Assembly: GCF_958450345.1 (NCBI RefSeq)
Contig: NC_088780.1
Location: 107,086,226 to 107,150,225, forward strand
Source: Calliphora vicina
Lineage: Eukaryota; Arthropoda; Insecta; Diptera; Calliphoridae
Length of the DNA: 64,000 nucleotides
Direction: 5' to 3'
The first letter of the stretch is position 1, and each line of letters starts with the position of its first letter. This document shows, in pieces, positions 37,384 to 48,540 of this stretch. Both the position numbers and the translations under genes were made by a program. The notes under the pieces were generated by a model, which saw only the letters and a list, made by a program, of their open reading frames with translations, was not told the origin of the DNA and searched no databases.

Positions 37384-38123
37384 ATATGTATTATGTCCAT
37401 ACAGCATGAAGGTGTTTGTTGAAACAGTGTAGATAAGTAATTTACATGCGCATTCTACATATATTTATCTAGGCTAATAATATGAAAATGAAAACCAAAA
37501 ATGCTAATGAAAAAATTATAAAAAAAAACTTAATAAAACCTAGCAAAAAATTAAAAGAATCAAAAATTTAATAGAATTCACTAAATATTCGGAACCAGGT
37601 AAAAACTAGTAGTAGATAGAACTTTTCTGCTGATCCATTTGATTCAACTCTTTTAAATTTCTTTACGAATTAATTCTATATATTGATTAATTTTTTATCA
37701 CTTTTGTCTTTTCTTAAGAATTAAATTATTGAATACTTTAAAGCATTTGCTATTATTCAAATATGTTGCGTGTTTTCAGGCAACACACTCATACACAAGT
37801 TAAGCTACTTCGTGTGTAGCTCTTGATTTAACACAACACTAGCACGAATTTGTTTATAAGTTTTGTGACTTCCTTGTCAAAACTTGTGAAGTAAATAAAA
37901 AAATAAAGCAAATATATGACACAAAATATCATTGAAACGGTTTTTATTATTTTGACACAGTTTTTTTTTTTTTTTGCATTTTGTTTTGATGGCGGTCTCA
38001 TGTTGGATTGTATAGGAATACTTATGCAACAGGGATTGAAAGGAGTGTGGTATTAAAAAGTTTTGTATATGTTAGAAAGAAATAGAAATAATAATTAATA
38101 ATAACTGGAAAATAACTAATTAA

Positions 38124-38308
38124 CCCTCTAATGCTTAAGCAGGCCCAAGACACTCATCTCATGAAAATAAAACTTGTTTTTCATTTCAAAATCTCTTTTA
38201 ACAGTTGCTAAAAAGTACTTAAATATTTTAAAAAGCTTTCAAAGTTTTTGAAATGAAAAATCAGTTATATTTGCATTTATTGGCATTTTTGCGATAAGTT
38301 TTAGAGGG
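38124..38308. mobile_element. Short piggyBac-like MITE (185 bp)
   Basis: The element begins CCCTCTAA and ends in its reverse complement TTAGAGGG. TTAA flanks both sides (38120-38123 and 38309-38312). A CCC-leading TIR plus TTAA duplication is typical of piggyBac. The inside also contains mirrored TTTTCATTTCAAAA and TTTTTGAAATGAAAAA segments. It lies 46 bp left of the intact DD37E element. Confidence 0.8.
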
Positions 38309-38354
38309 TTAAGGAAGAGAATATATAAATAAAATGTTGTATAAATACACATTA

Positions 38355-38380
38355 AGGAGTGAGATCGAAAAATTCTTAAC
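38355..38380 (+). repeat. Left terminal inverted repeat of the DD37E element
   Basis: Twenty-six bases match the reverse complement of 39627-39652 without a mismatch. The match decays immediately inside. This is the likely transposase binding and cleavage end. The same sequence opens the old copy at 17127. Confidence 0.95.
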
Positions 38381-38510
38381 ACACGTTTTTCATTACATTT
38401 TTTAACCCAAGTATTATTTGAATTTTTTTTTGATCAAGTTACCTTTGAAAAACATGTCAGTTATTATGTGTAATGTCAATTATATTAATTTTTTTGTTAA
38501 TCTGATTAAA

Positions 38511-39518
38511 ATGAGTGACCAGAAAAAAGTGCGTACTGAAATTATTAAATATTTTCAACAAAACCCAACTTGGTCTTACAAAAAGTTGGCCAAGCATACA
38601 AAGGTCTGCCGTCAAACTGTTTCCAATGTTATTAAACAGTACCGGGAGAACTTGTCAGTTGATAGAAAACCTGGTTCAGGTAGAAGGAATGGTCCACATG
38701 ATGTTTCTAAAGCCAAAAAAATAGAACGCATTTTCAAAAGAGCTCCCAACACATCCGGTAGGAAAGCAGCCCGGTTAGCTCAGTGCTCGGACTATTTGGT
38801 ACGAAAAGTTAAAGCTAATGCAGGTTTAAAAACATACAAGGCTCAAAAAGTTCCTGACAGGAACGCTACTAAAAATTTAGAGGCCAAAAACAGAGCACGG
38901 AAATTGAAGTCAAGTTTTATAAAAAAATATTCTTGCTGCATAATGGATGACGAAACGTATGTTCTGGCAGATTTTTCGCAACTTCCAGGTCAAAAATTGT
39001 ATGTTGCTGATGCTCGAGGGAATGTTGAAGAAAAGTTTAGGACCCAAAAGCAGACAAAATTTCCCAGAAAGTTCTTGGTATGGCAAGCAATATGCAGTTG
39101 CGGCAAAAGAAGCCACTCATTTGTTACAACGGGCTCTATAAATACCGAAATTTACATCAAGGAATGTTTACAAAAAAGGCTGCTTCCATTCATAAGACTT
39201 CATAATGTGTCCACTTATTTTTGGCCTGACTTGGCATCCTGTCACTATGGCAAACAAGCCCTTGAGTGGTACAAGAACAATAATGTGGTATTTGTACCAA
39301 GAGAGGCAAATCCTCCAAACTGCCCGGAGCTAAGGCCAGTGGAGAGATATTGGGCTCTTGTTAAAAGAGAATTGAAGAGTACAAAAAAGGTGTCCAAAAG
39401 TGTGGTAGATTTTAAACGGAGATGGACTACATGTTCGAGCAAAGTGACAGAAAGCACTATAAAAACATTAATGGAAGGGTTTCCGAAAAAGGTTCAAAAT
39501 TTCATCACTAGTGATTAA
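38511..39518 (+). CDS. Transposase, Tc1/mariner superfamily, DD37E (ITmD37E-like)
   Basis: The 335-residue protein cuts and joins transposon ends in the nucleus, using the TIRs of its own element as substrate. I chose ATG 38511 (MSDQKKV) because that length fits the family; an in-frame ATG at 38418 adds 31 hydrophobic residues that look like untranslated leader. A helix-turn-helix lies near residues 21-45 (SYKKLAKHTKVCRQTVSNVI), a GRPR-like linker PGSGRRNG near 54-61, and a second helix-turn-helix near 66-105. The DDE triad is D146 (MDDETY), D240 (WPDLASCHYG) and E278 (CPELRPVERYWA). Thirty-seven residues separate the last two, the spacing that defines the ITmD37E group first described from mosquitoes. 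No stop or frameshift is seen. Single-exon structure and lack of a neighbouring host gene fit an autonomous element. Confidence 0.93.
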   Translation: MSDQKKVRTEIIKYFQQNPTWSYKKLAKHTKVCRQTVSNVIKQYRENLSVDRKPGSGRRNGPHDVSKAKKIERIFKRAPNTSGRKAARLAQCSDYLVRKVKANAGLKTYKAQKVPDRNATKNLEAKNRARKLKSSFIKKYSCCIMDDETYVLADFSQLPGQKLYVADARGNVEEKFRTQKQTKFPRKFLVWQAICSCGKRSHSFVTTGSINTEIYIKECLQKRLLPFIRLHNVSTYFWPDLASCHYGKQALEWYKNNNVVFVPREANPPNCPELRPVERYWALVKRELKSTKKVSKSVVDFKRRWTTCSSKVTESTIKTLMEGFPKKVQNFITSD

Positions 39519-39626
39519 AACTATAAAAATAATTTTTTTTGTAAATTGTAATAATAATTTCAATCAAATAAAAAAAAAATTAAAGCTGTAAGTTTAGTGG
39601 TTTCTTTTTTATAAACATATATGTAT

Positions 39627-39652
39627 GTTAAGAATTTTTCGATCTCACTCCT
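39627..39652 (-). repeat. Right terminal inverted repeat of the DD37E element
   Basis: Exact inverted match to 38355-38380, followed directly by the TA duplication at 39653-39654. Confidence 0.95.
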
Positions 39653-39654
39653 TA

Positions 39655-40380
39655 TGTAAAGGGTGGTTTAATTTTACATTTTAAAAACGTTTTTACATTT
39701 TAAAAACGTTCCTTTAAATAAGCCGTATTCTTTTTAATTGCAAATAATAAATAATAATAAAAATAATAAAGTAGTATACAAATAATAACTCTGAATTTAT
39801 TAAATTAAACACAACAATGGTTTAAATAACCACTCTCTTTTAAAGCACACACTTATTTTACAAAATTTAAAATACATATTTGATGTTTACTCAATCACTG
39901 CTTACGATAAACTAACTGGTTCAGCAACTTGCTATCACTATTTGTATACACCAGCGTCATCTTTCGAAGATTTCTAACATGTTCTAGCAGAGTATTGATG
40001 ACAAGGTGCATCAACATTGTTTCTAAGCAGAAGTCTCCACTTATGGCAATATATACAAAATATGAAGACTTTTGATCAATCCAATATTCCAAGGTCATTT
40101 TGTCGGTTTCTATCACCTTCACGCGAATTGTTAAGCTGATATTCATCTTAGAAGCCGGAATTGTTTTTCGGTTATGCTGGTTCCATCGATATTTAGCAGC
40201 ACTCCACAAAGAAGTTTAAACGCAGTTTCGATCACACGATTACCGAACCAAATGTGCAAAAGATCGACATTTTGATTTGAAATTTTGTTCCACAAATAAT
40301 AGTAATGTTTTGAAGAGAATAAGTTTAGTTTTGTTAATTTTCTTTGAATATATTGAATATACATTTGGACCACCCTTTAT
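39655..40380 (-). pseudogene. Decayed coding remnant of unknown family, copy 1
   Basis: Two overlapping minus-strand frames, about 40373-40143 and 40209-39895, look like one coding stretch broken by a frameshift. The second reads VKVIETDKMTLEYWI, SSYFVYIAISGDFCLETMLM, NLRKMTLVYTNSDSKLLNQL and stops. I do not recognise it; a membrane protein is possible, and a chemoreceptor-like origin is only a guess. The region is bounded by inverted TAAAGGGTGGT ends (39657 and 40380), so it may be carried in a transposon. TA-TG type flanks are ambiguous because the mariner element sits at its left edge. A related relic lies at 36330-36640. Confidence 0.4.
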
Positions 40381-41339
40381 ATGATACATAATGTTTTGGA
40401 TATTATTGCACAATAGGTGTCAGAATGTAATTAAAACGTTCGTCACTAGATACTTCCACCTTACAATAGAAGTTGCATAACGAACCTTATTGTGTTATGA
40501 CCTACTTTTGCATAATACTTTAGTGTTTTAAATTGTTTTATATTATTGAAATGGTATTATAATAAATCCTCAGTATTATTATGCCAGACGCCATAGGAAA
40601 CTCTCTGTAGACATTAGAAAATGTGGAAGTTATGAGTTCATTATACACTGCACTATTTCCGCAGAATTCATTTTAATCTATAACAATGATGTAAATTGTT
40701 AATTGCTATAATTATTATGAAAGCTAATAGAATCCTACCAGCTGTCACAATTCACATATACTCATGTGGAAATGATGAAATGAGGAAATGTAGTAAATTT
40801 TTAAACTTAAACAAAACGAAATACATAAAACGATACTCTAGCTTCATATAAAAACTAATGATTCGTTCCAAAATTCTGAAAAACCGCATAAATTCAAATT
40901 TTAATTAAAACACCAAAGCAAAATCGCATAAAAAAATCAACAAAAGTAGATTTATTTCATTTACTTAAACAGTAAAAACAACCGTTTAAAAAAAATAAAC
41001 AAAAATATAATATTAATTCATTAATCACAGAAAAAACAGAAAATGATCCAAAAAAAAGCTAAAACATTTTTTAAGGAAATTCTGTAAATATTTATGATTA
41101 ATCAAATGTTAAATTTGATTAATCATTTGGAATTGGTTCAACGTCACTTTCATCACTAGATGATATAATCATATTGTAAAATATAATTTTCATCACTAGA
41201 ATTTAAAAAGAAAACATCTAAAATTTTAAAATCTGTTAAAATTCCCAAAAAAAATCGCTAATTTAAAAATCCCATAAATTTGAATCCGCATAAAACGAGA
41301 CCTGAGTGTATATAAGTTTGTCCGTTTGTAATTTCCACA
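40381..41339. other. AT-rich DNA, unassigned
   Basis: CCGCATAAA occurs at 40885 and 41288 in the same orientation. CGCATAAAACGAGACCTGAG near 41290 looks like a transposon edge but no partner was found. Confidence 0.35.
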
Positions 41340-42481
41340 ATATAATTTTCGGACCCCATAAAGTATACATATTCTGGATCCTTATAGATATCGGAGTCGA
41401 TTAAGCCATGTCCGTCTGTCTGTCCGTCTGTCTGTTGAAATCAATTTTCTGAAGACCACAGATATCTTCGGGATCCAAATCTTTAATAATTCTGTCAGAC
41501 ATGCTTTCGAGAAGTTTCCGTTTTAAAATCAGCAAAATCGGTCAACAAATGAAAGAGATATGAGGAAAAAACCAGGACAACATCGATTTTTGACCTATAT
41601 ATGGATTAATATAGACAATATGGATATCTGTTTTTTTTTATTACGTTTATTTATTTATTGAATCTGCCTTACTTAGGCCTGACAATAAGTAATAAAATCT
41701 TATAACTAAAATTAAAACTAAATGCTCTCTGACGGGAGCGTTGATGGACAGACATATGGGCCACGTCTTAGCGGCCCATATGATAGTGTTTGGGTCTGTG
41801 TGAGAAGTCTTGCAAGCGGGTTCGGGTGGTTCCGTAATTTCATTAATTTTCGATTGGGACCTCTGTATAAGCTCAATACTGGAATTACTGGCCATTCCCC
41901 ACAATTGGATTCCATATGTCCAGATTGGTTTTAAAACACATTTATACAGGATGACTTTATAGTCAAGGCTTAATTTTGATTGGTCATTGATTAACCAGTG
42001 AAGGCTAGAGGCTCTTAACTTCATGTGAAGTCTCTTGGCTTCTATATGACGATGCCAATTAAGTCGTCTATTCAAGTGAATACCAAGGTATGTAACAGTA
42101 TCTGTCTGTGGAATGTTTATGTTATTTAGTGTGATGGGTGGACAGTCACCTAGATAGATAGATATTTCAAAGACTTTTGCAACGACGTATATAAGACCAT
42201 AGTAAGTTTGACCTGGGTCAAAATCGAAAAAAATATTTTTTAACCCGAATTTTTTTTTCACCAAAAAAAAAAAATTTAAAAACCAAAAAATTTTTTTAAA
42301 ATTTAAAAAAAAAAAAATTTTAATATTTAAAAAAATTTTAAAATAACAATTCGAAAAAAAAAATTTTCCAAAAAATGAAAAAACTACTTTGGAACAAAAA
42401 AATAAATTTTGTTTACCTAAAAATATTTAATCTTATTTGTATATAAGATTCGGCACAGCCGAATATAGCTCTCTTACTTGT
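41340..42481 (-). mobile_element. Helitron-like H1 copy interrupted by a LINE fragment
   Basis: The right end is a good 5' terminus (minus-strand ACAAGTAAGAGAGCTATATT with hairpin ATTCGGCTGTGCCGAAT). Homology continues leftwards to about 42155 and resumes at 41630 through GGACAATATGGATAT, TTGATTTCAACAGACAG-type sequence and CGACTCCGATATCTATAAGG. The final GGGTATAA end is missing. A Jockey-type LINE fragment occupies 41631-42155. Confidence 0.78.
41631..42155 (-). pseudogene. Jockey-clade LINE reverse transcriptase, 3' end fragment
   Basis: The minus-strand translation includes VTYLGIHLNRRLNWHRHIEA, KLRASSLHWLIND, KLSLDYKVILYKCVLKPIWT and YGIQLWGMAS. These are the conserved C-terminal reverse transcriptase blocks of Jockey-type non-LTR retrotransposons. 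A frameshift follows; the next frame reads LRNHPNPLARLLTQT, the usual tail of these proteins. The 3' end carries AATAAATAAATAAACG and a short poly(A). It is a 5'-truncated copy inside a Helitron-like element. The long frame across this region is a chimera of LINE and Helitron sequence. Confidence 0.85.
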
Positions 42482-45400
42482 TTTATATACTAAAGTTAGT
42501 AGCTCAATTTTTTTTTGCATTGAATCCTTTAAAGTCCTGATATTTATAGACACATTTGCTGTTTTGCTGTTACTTTTATATAAAAACACCCAGTTTACAT
42601 AGATACATATGTATCTATGTATATCGCCTTATTGATGACAGTCATTCAGTCATATCTTACATTTTTGTACTATTATTTTTATTTTTTTTCATAAAACACG
42701 TTTTATTTCGTTGAAATAAAGGCTTTGGGCTTTATTTGGCAGAAAGAAATATCAACATAAAAACGACATAAAATATGGTGATGATTACTTGCATCTAAAG
42801 AGACATGAGGGCAAAATAATGTGAAAAGAAACAAGACAACATATACATACATATTTTATTTGTGTGCGTTAGTCTTAACCCATTTGCAACGAGGTGTTGG
42901 TAATCAAATACATTCTTACATACATATGTACATATAATTAAGGCTTTTTGTACCATAGTTATGGTCAAGGCAACAATGCTCGTTCTAAAGGTTAGTATTA
43001 AATCAAATTAAAGGCAACAAGATTTCAACACATTTTGCTGAAGTCGTACAGCATCCTTTTTGTTTATGCTATAATTTACACTATAATAAGACCAGCATTT
43101 TTCACAACTACATGTTGTTGTTTAAGTATAATAAAATTTAATTGGGTAATCAAGTTATGGTTAATATTATAGAAGAATGAATGGAAAATTTGGAAGCTGT
43201 TAATTCGAAATACTACTTAATTTTGCAGTACAGTTGAAGGGCGACCAATAACCAGTGGGACTCATGTGCCTCACCTATTTATTTGGAAATATTCTCTCAT
43301 GAACTCTCGATATCTCTAAGATTACTAATATAAAGTGATCATTAAGATATTTGACATATCTGTCATACTGTCATCTGATTTGTATTCAGTATTGCTTTTA
43401 TTATATATACGAAAATCAGCGTTCGATGGCTTTATTGAGAAATCATTTTGTTAAGCAGCTAATTTCGCGTTCCGGACCTGTCAACTGGCAGATTTTTTTC
43501 GTTGAAGTTATGTGAATTCAAAAATTCGTAATACGCGAAATAATGGTAGCTGGAAATGCTGGAATTTTGTAGCAGTGGTCGATGGTCACTGCAATGGATT
43601 ACACGCCATTTCACGGCCTCTGAAAATGTTGTTATAATGAGGAAGAGGAGGAAATGGCAGAGCATCTCTGTCATAATCCGGCACTAGCGAAACTGATATT
43701 CATGACGTTAGGTTGCCCTTTTCTGCTTAAAGGATATATGTCTTCGTAAGGATGTAAGGACTCCTTTGCTCGACGTTTTCATTCCTAATTTCACAACGGA
43801 ACAGATGTTAAAGGACCGAAGTGTGTCAGTATTATATTTGACAGCCTTTTAACCCTAACTACCAAGATCAAAAAAGAGATTCCGCTAAGGTATAAGAACT
43901 CCTATGGGATGCTGCTGATATAATGAATAATCCAGGCGACTATATTATGTCCAAGAACCATCGTCTTTCAGATCACAATACGCCTGTGACTTTGGAAGTT
44001 ACAGAGGGAAAATATCTTTAAATATAACGACCCAGTCCAATCCGTCGCTTGAAGGGCGTACGGATTCGGTACTGCTAACCTCTATATTATTTTCCCGGTA
44101 TAATAAAAGGACTGATTCTGACAGCTTTTAAATATGTTATGAAACGATGTCAGGTCTCGGAAAGTCTTGGAATCTAAAAAGGAGATAAACTCCTACCTCA
44201 CATTTGGAGATTTAGAGATTATCAGATGTACAATAACTGATCTTAAGAGCCTCAGGAAATCAGTAACGCATTACATAGAGGAGACTATGTAGTTATCCTA
44301 ACGATCTGACATGTAATCCAAGTGATCTCGGCGGACCTTTTTTGAGCAGGATCATATTCTCAATAAATACTATTTCAATATTTGAAATACTCCATTCGAA
44401 ATGGGTTAAATTAAAAAAGGCCCACCACAAATGAGCCAAAAGTGTATGTAGCTCACGTTGAACATGAAAAGCTGGAGTAAATATCTATAAATTACACAGA
44501 TTTTTTTTTTTTTTTTTTTGGCAAATGAAATGATAATGATGATAAGAGATTTGTGTGTACAAGTATATTTTTGTTTTTATTTACAGGGACAATTCATTTT
44601 CTGTTTACAATTTAATTTTCTGTTTCACTATTTAAAGCTAAAATTGCTGTTTCGTTACTTTTTTTCTACATCTTCATAGTTTATTGACTCTTTGAAACAG
44701 TTTGTAAATCATTGCTGCATGTGAGTGCTTGCAAGCTGCGTTTTTATGATGAAAATATTGTGAAGTAGTTTTCTAAACAAAATGTTTGCTGTTTATTTGT
44801 ATTTGCTTTAAACTTATATGTATACATGCCCTGGCAGTGTATATTTTTTGTAATTTACAAATAGGTGTTTTGCTATATTAAAAACATACTCGTTTTAGAA
44901 ATAGAAAACCTTTAAAAACAAAATCTTTCATCTGAACAATATTTAGATGCCTATAACATCTACTCGTTCTTGCTACAGTCATCCTATGAGCACCACTACT
45001 CACTGGTTGTGCAAGAACATAAACAAATTAGGGTTATTCCTGTCATCACTTTCACCTTATTCTCGGTATAATCTCATAACAATGATACTATGTTACTTGA
45101 AGATGTTTAAACATGGTTTTCATAATTTTTTGGAATGTTTTTTGACGAATTATTTAATGGTTTCCATAGAAAGTGATGCGCTTTTTCCAGAATAGAGCTG
45201 AATATTTCTAACAAAATTTCTATGTGTATGGTGTAGCATCATCTACATACTCTACTACTATTCGCTCATAAGTGCCGGAATTACGTGCTTTTCTTCATGT
45301 TGATGATGTTGAAGCTTTTGTATTGCGTTGGTGGCTGTTTAATTGTTGTCGTCAAAAGCATCTCACTTCTACTCCCTAAACCATAAAGTTTATTTCTATT

Positions 45401-45899
45401 TCCACAACAGCTGAATTATGTTTGTGCATATGTATGACTTTTGTTTTTAGGTTGTTCACGTGCAAGATTTTTCAGCAGAATTTAGTCAAATAAATAAATA
45501 CAAATTTTTAAAACCAAGCACGCACCAACAGCTTTAAGATGTCTAAGTCTAGTTGGGAGTAGGTTCGTTGGTGTGTGCCAAAGGAATGTTTTTGTCAATT
45601 TGGAATATAAATTATCACAGTATCGATCATTCTACTAAACAATTGAGATCTTCGATTTATTTAAACACTTTACTATCGGTTCTGAAGCCTAGAAATACCA
45701 TGAGATGCAATATTTTGTTTCCATCCGGGGTATGCTTGAAATCTTTTTTACCACAGAGCTATCTTGTATCTTTGCGATGTGTTTGTTAATGGACGAAGCT
45801 TCTAATAGAGGATTCCTTGAGATAAATGTTTCGGCTCTCAGTCGGCTAACGACAATTACACTGTGCTAGTTAAAAACACAGTCAAGCGGGGCACCCAAC
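42482..45899. other. Unassigned DNA with decayed coding-like tract
   Basis: 42482-43400 is ordinary AT-rich DNA. 43400-44420 is more GC-balanced and reads like an eroded gene in several frames. One piece, KQLISRSGPVNW (plus strand, about 43454-43490), recalls the IS630/mariner C-terminal block. The rest is unrecognised. 44420-45899 holds a poly(T) run near 44500 and chance frames. Confidence 0.35.
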
Positions 45900-46367
45900 G
45901 GGTTAAACTAATTCGAGTACGCTGAGTTTAGTGGTGCTAACCGTTTTTTTAGGTTAGCTCGTATTTTCGAGATATACCGTTATTTCGAAAATGGAGGAGG
46001 TTGCACAACATATATTAGCGTAACTCAAAAACGGTTTAGTTTATTGCATAAAATGAAAAAACCGAAATTCCGCAATAAAATTACCTTTAAGTAGGACTCA
46101 AACTTTTATTTGAAATATAAATATTTTTGTCTGCATTTACCAATTTTTTATGCCGTTTTAAAAAACAAAAAATTCTAAAATTTCCAATTTTTACGACTGA
46201 GCAGATTAAATAAGAATTTCGGTTTTTTTAGATTATTCAATACACTAAACCGTTTTTGAGTTACGCGAATATATGTTGAGCAACCTCCTCCATTTTCGAA
46301 ATAACGCTATATCTCGAAAATAAGAGCTAACCTAAAAAAACGGTTAGTACTCGAATTAGTTTAACTC
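45900..46367. mobile_element. Foldback MITE with arms of about 155-170 bp
   Basis: The arms 45900-46072 and 46213-46367 are inverted copies, ending G(G/A)GTTAAACTAATTCGAGTAC and including CTAACCGTTTTTTTAGGTTA, CGAAAATGGAGGAGGTTGC and TCAAAAACGGTTTAGT. The left arm has about 17 extra bases near 45921-45937. The loop is about 140 bp. No coding frame and no certain TSD. Confidence 0.78.
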
Positions 46368-48540
46368 ACTTGACAGAAAAAAAATGTCAATTTCGTGCAT
46401 AGTGTTATTGGTAAAAATGGATGCAATCCGAGGAGATAAATTTTTCTGCTCTTATCGGCTAACTTAACTTATTGACTAAAAAAGCTTTGGCTCTCGGTCG
46501 ACTATCTACGGATTTTAACTCAGTATTGTACGAAGTTAGAATTATGGCTCCGTCTGATTATACTTTGTTACCCGATAGTAAAGTATAACTAGATCGGGAC
46601 TTCCCTTGTTCATGTTTTTCTCAATTAATAATTAATAAATAAAATTAAATATCGGATACAAAATATTCAAGTTATCATAAATTTGCACGATCATTATGTG
46701 CCTCAGGTCTCTAGTATTTTCAAAGCTCCGATTTGAAATTCGATTAACATTTTGCTAAATCGTATTTAAAATTTGATCTGCTATTTTATTAAGAATTTTG
46801 GAGTTTATAAATTTAATATATAGCAGAAAATCGATGCGTTGCTAATACTGCGGATTTCCAAAAAAAACACGATAACTCCAAAATCTGCGTCAATCCAAAA
46901 TTGCAAAAATCTGCACTTTAAAGTTTGACATTAAAGGCAAAAAAGCTGCACCTTAAAGGTCAAAGGTCAAGATTTCAAATTAAGACCTAAATATAACGAA
47001 TTATTTTCTATTTTTCTATTGTAATTCATTATTATTTTTATAATCAACCTATCAATGAAAAAGGCCTAAACGCTTGACCTACATACGAGTATATTCCAGT
47101 TTCTATAATTCTTGCTAAAAATTATTTCAATACTCCACCACCATTATCATCATCAATAAATCATCAATTGTTATTTATATATGCCTAAAGCTTCATAAAC
47201 TAACAATAAAATCTACCGTTTAATATAAAAAAAAAATTTAAACAAATTATGTAAATTTTATTTGTTTTATCTAAAAAATAAAAGCCTGAGAACTAAAGCA
47301 GGTGACATAACACTAAACATTGAGAGTTGCTTAAAAAATCCCACATTCAATTCTTCACCAAAAATTTTAAAGTCACTGAACTGTATACAATAACAGCGGA
47401 AATTTACATTTTTAATAACTATTTTTAAAGAAATTTTAAACAATGAAAAAAAAAACTTATTAAAGCAATGGTATAAAAAGTTGTATATGATTTTAAAAAA
47501 AGATATATTGATTTGATTGATGGTTACAATAAATTTTCAATAAAATCGTATAAAGGAAATGAAAACAATACAGATTTAATTAAACGAAATTTTTGTTAGT
47601 AACATGAATGAGTTGACGTTTTTTAAGCAAGAAAATCGCATGTATAACATTATTTTCTATATAAAAAGTACTATTTTAATATTATTTTGATACCAAATTA
47701 AAAACATAGTAAAAGAGATAATTTACACATGTAAGCGTCTTTTTTGTAGACCATCTCAAGGACTATTTATATTTTATATTTCAGCTCAGTCGGATCATAA
47801 ATGGATTTTTGGTGATTTTTTTAAAAAAAATTAGATCCGATGTGACCAAATGTCAGGGATCTCACATTACCCCCAGGAAACTCAACAACTGCAAATCAAC
47901 TCGAAAACATCTTAGCTCCAACGTGTGAAATTTCGTAACAATAACTCCAATAGTTCCCGAGATACCGAATTATGTGTTTGTTGATGATGACCCGCCTACC
48001 GAGGTGGGCGCAGTATTGAGCGGATCGACTTAAAATAGACACCAATACAATATTATTAAACTATACTCTATTTCAAGTGATCTTTTCCCCTTTTTTTTCT
48101 CCATTACCCCACTTGGGGGCATTTGGCTTTCACAAAGCATGTCCAACTTCTACGAATTGTTGCAGTTGTTTTTCGCGTATTTCCCATGCACAGAAAAAAC
48201 AAAAATTCAAATCCAATCACAAAATTCATAAAGTCAATTGAATATTTTATTGAAATGGGACCTATCACAAAAATCACAAAATCAAACAACAAAATTTGTA
48301 AATATTTTATTGAAAAAAAAAAATTTTTTTTTCTTATTAAAATATATTAACTATCAATGAAACATTTATATGAAATTCCACATAAAATCAAACAATATTT
48401 TTAATAAAACCATAGAAACAAATAATTGGTTTTGACTAGATATTCAAACAATATTTTTTATTAAATCAATTAAAATATTAATAACATTTAAATTCAAAAT
48501 CAATAAATATTTTAATTATATATTATAATATAATATTATA
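46368..48540. other. AT-rich DNA, unassigned
   Basis: The 47760-48060 stretch is more complex (GATGATGACCCGCCTACCGA near 47983) and may be an old dispersed repeat, but no second copy is in the window. Confidence 0.35.

Larger units (their letters stand above)
38355..39652 (+). mobile_element. Complete Tc1/mariner-superfamily DNA transposon, DD37E type
   Basis: This is a 1298 bp element with 26 bp terminal inverted repeats identical at both ends. The left TIR spans 38355-38380 and begins AGGAGTGAGATCGAAAAATT; the right one spans 39627-39652. A TA dinucleotide flanks each end (38353-38354 and 39653-39654), the target duplication expected for Tc1/mariner insertion. It carries one uninterrupted transposase frame and an AATAAA signal at 39567. 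The identical TIRs and intact frame suggest recent insertion and possible competence to transpose. It landed about 42 bp right of a piggyBac-like MITE and directly left of a decayed coding remnant at 39655-40380. A degenerate copy with the same terminus starts at 17127. Confidence 0.95.

Noticed and set aside
38418..38510. Upstream in-frame ATG extending the transposase by 31 residues
   Set aside because: The extension is hydrophobic and AT-driven, and the family normally starts at the MSDQKK-like position, so 38511 is preferred.
40885..41310. A TIR element based on CCGCATAAA
   Set aside because: The two motifs are in the same orientation, so they do not form an inverted terminus pair.
41647..42264. 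205-codon minus-strand frame as a single gene
   Set aside because: Its start is Helitron-like repeat sequence and the rest is a frameshifted Jockey LINE fragment; it is a chimera of two elements.
43459..43674. 71-codon minus-strand frame as a gene
   Set aside because: The opposite strand carries a transposase-like KQLISRSGPVNW fragment, so this frame is probably a shadow.
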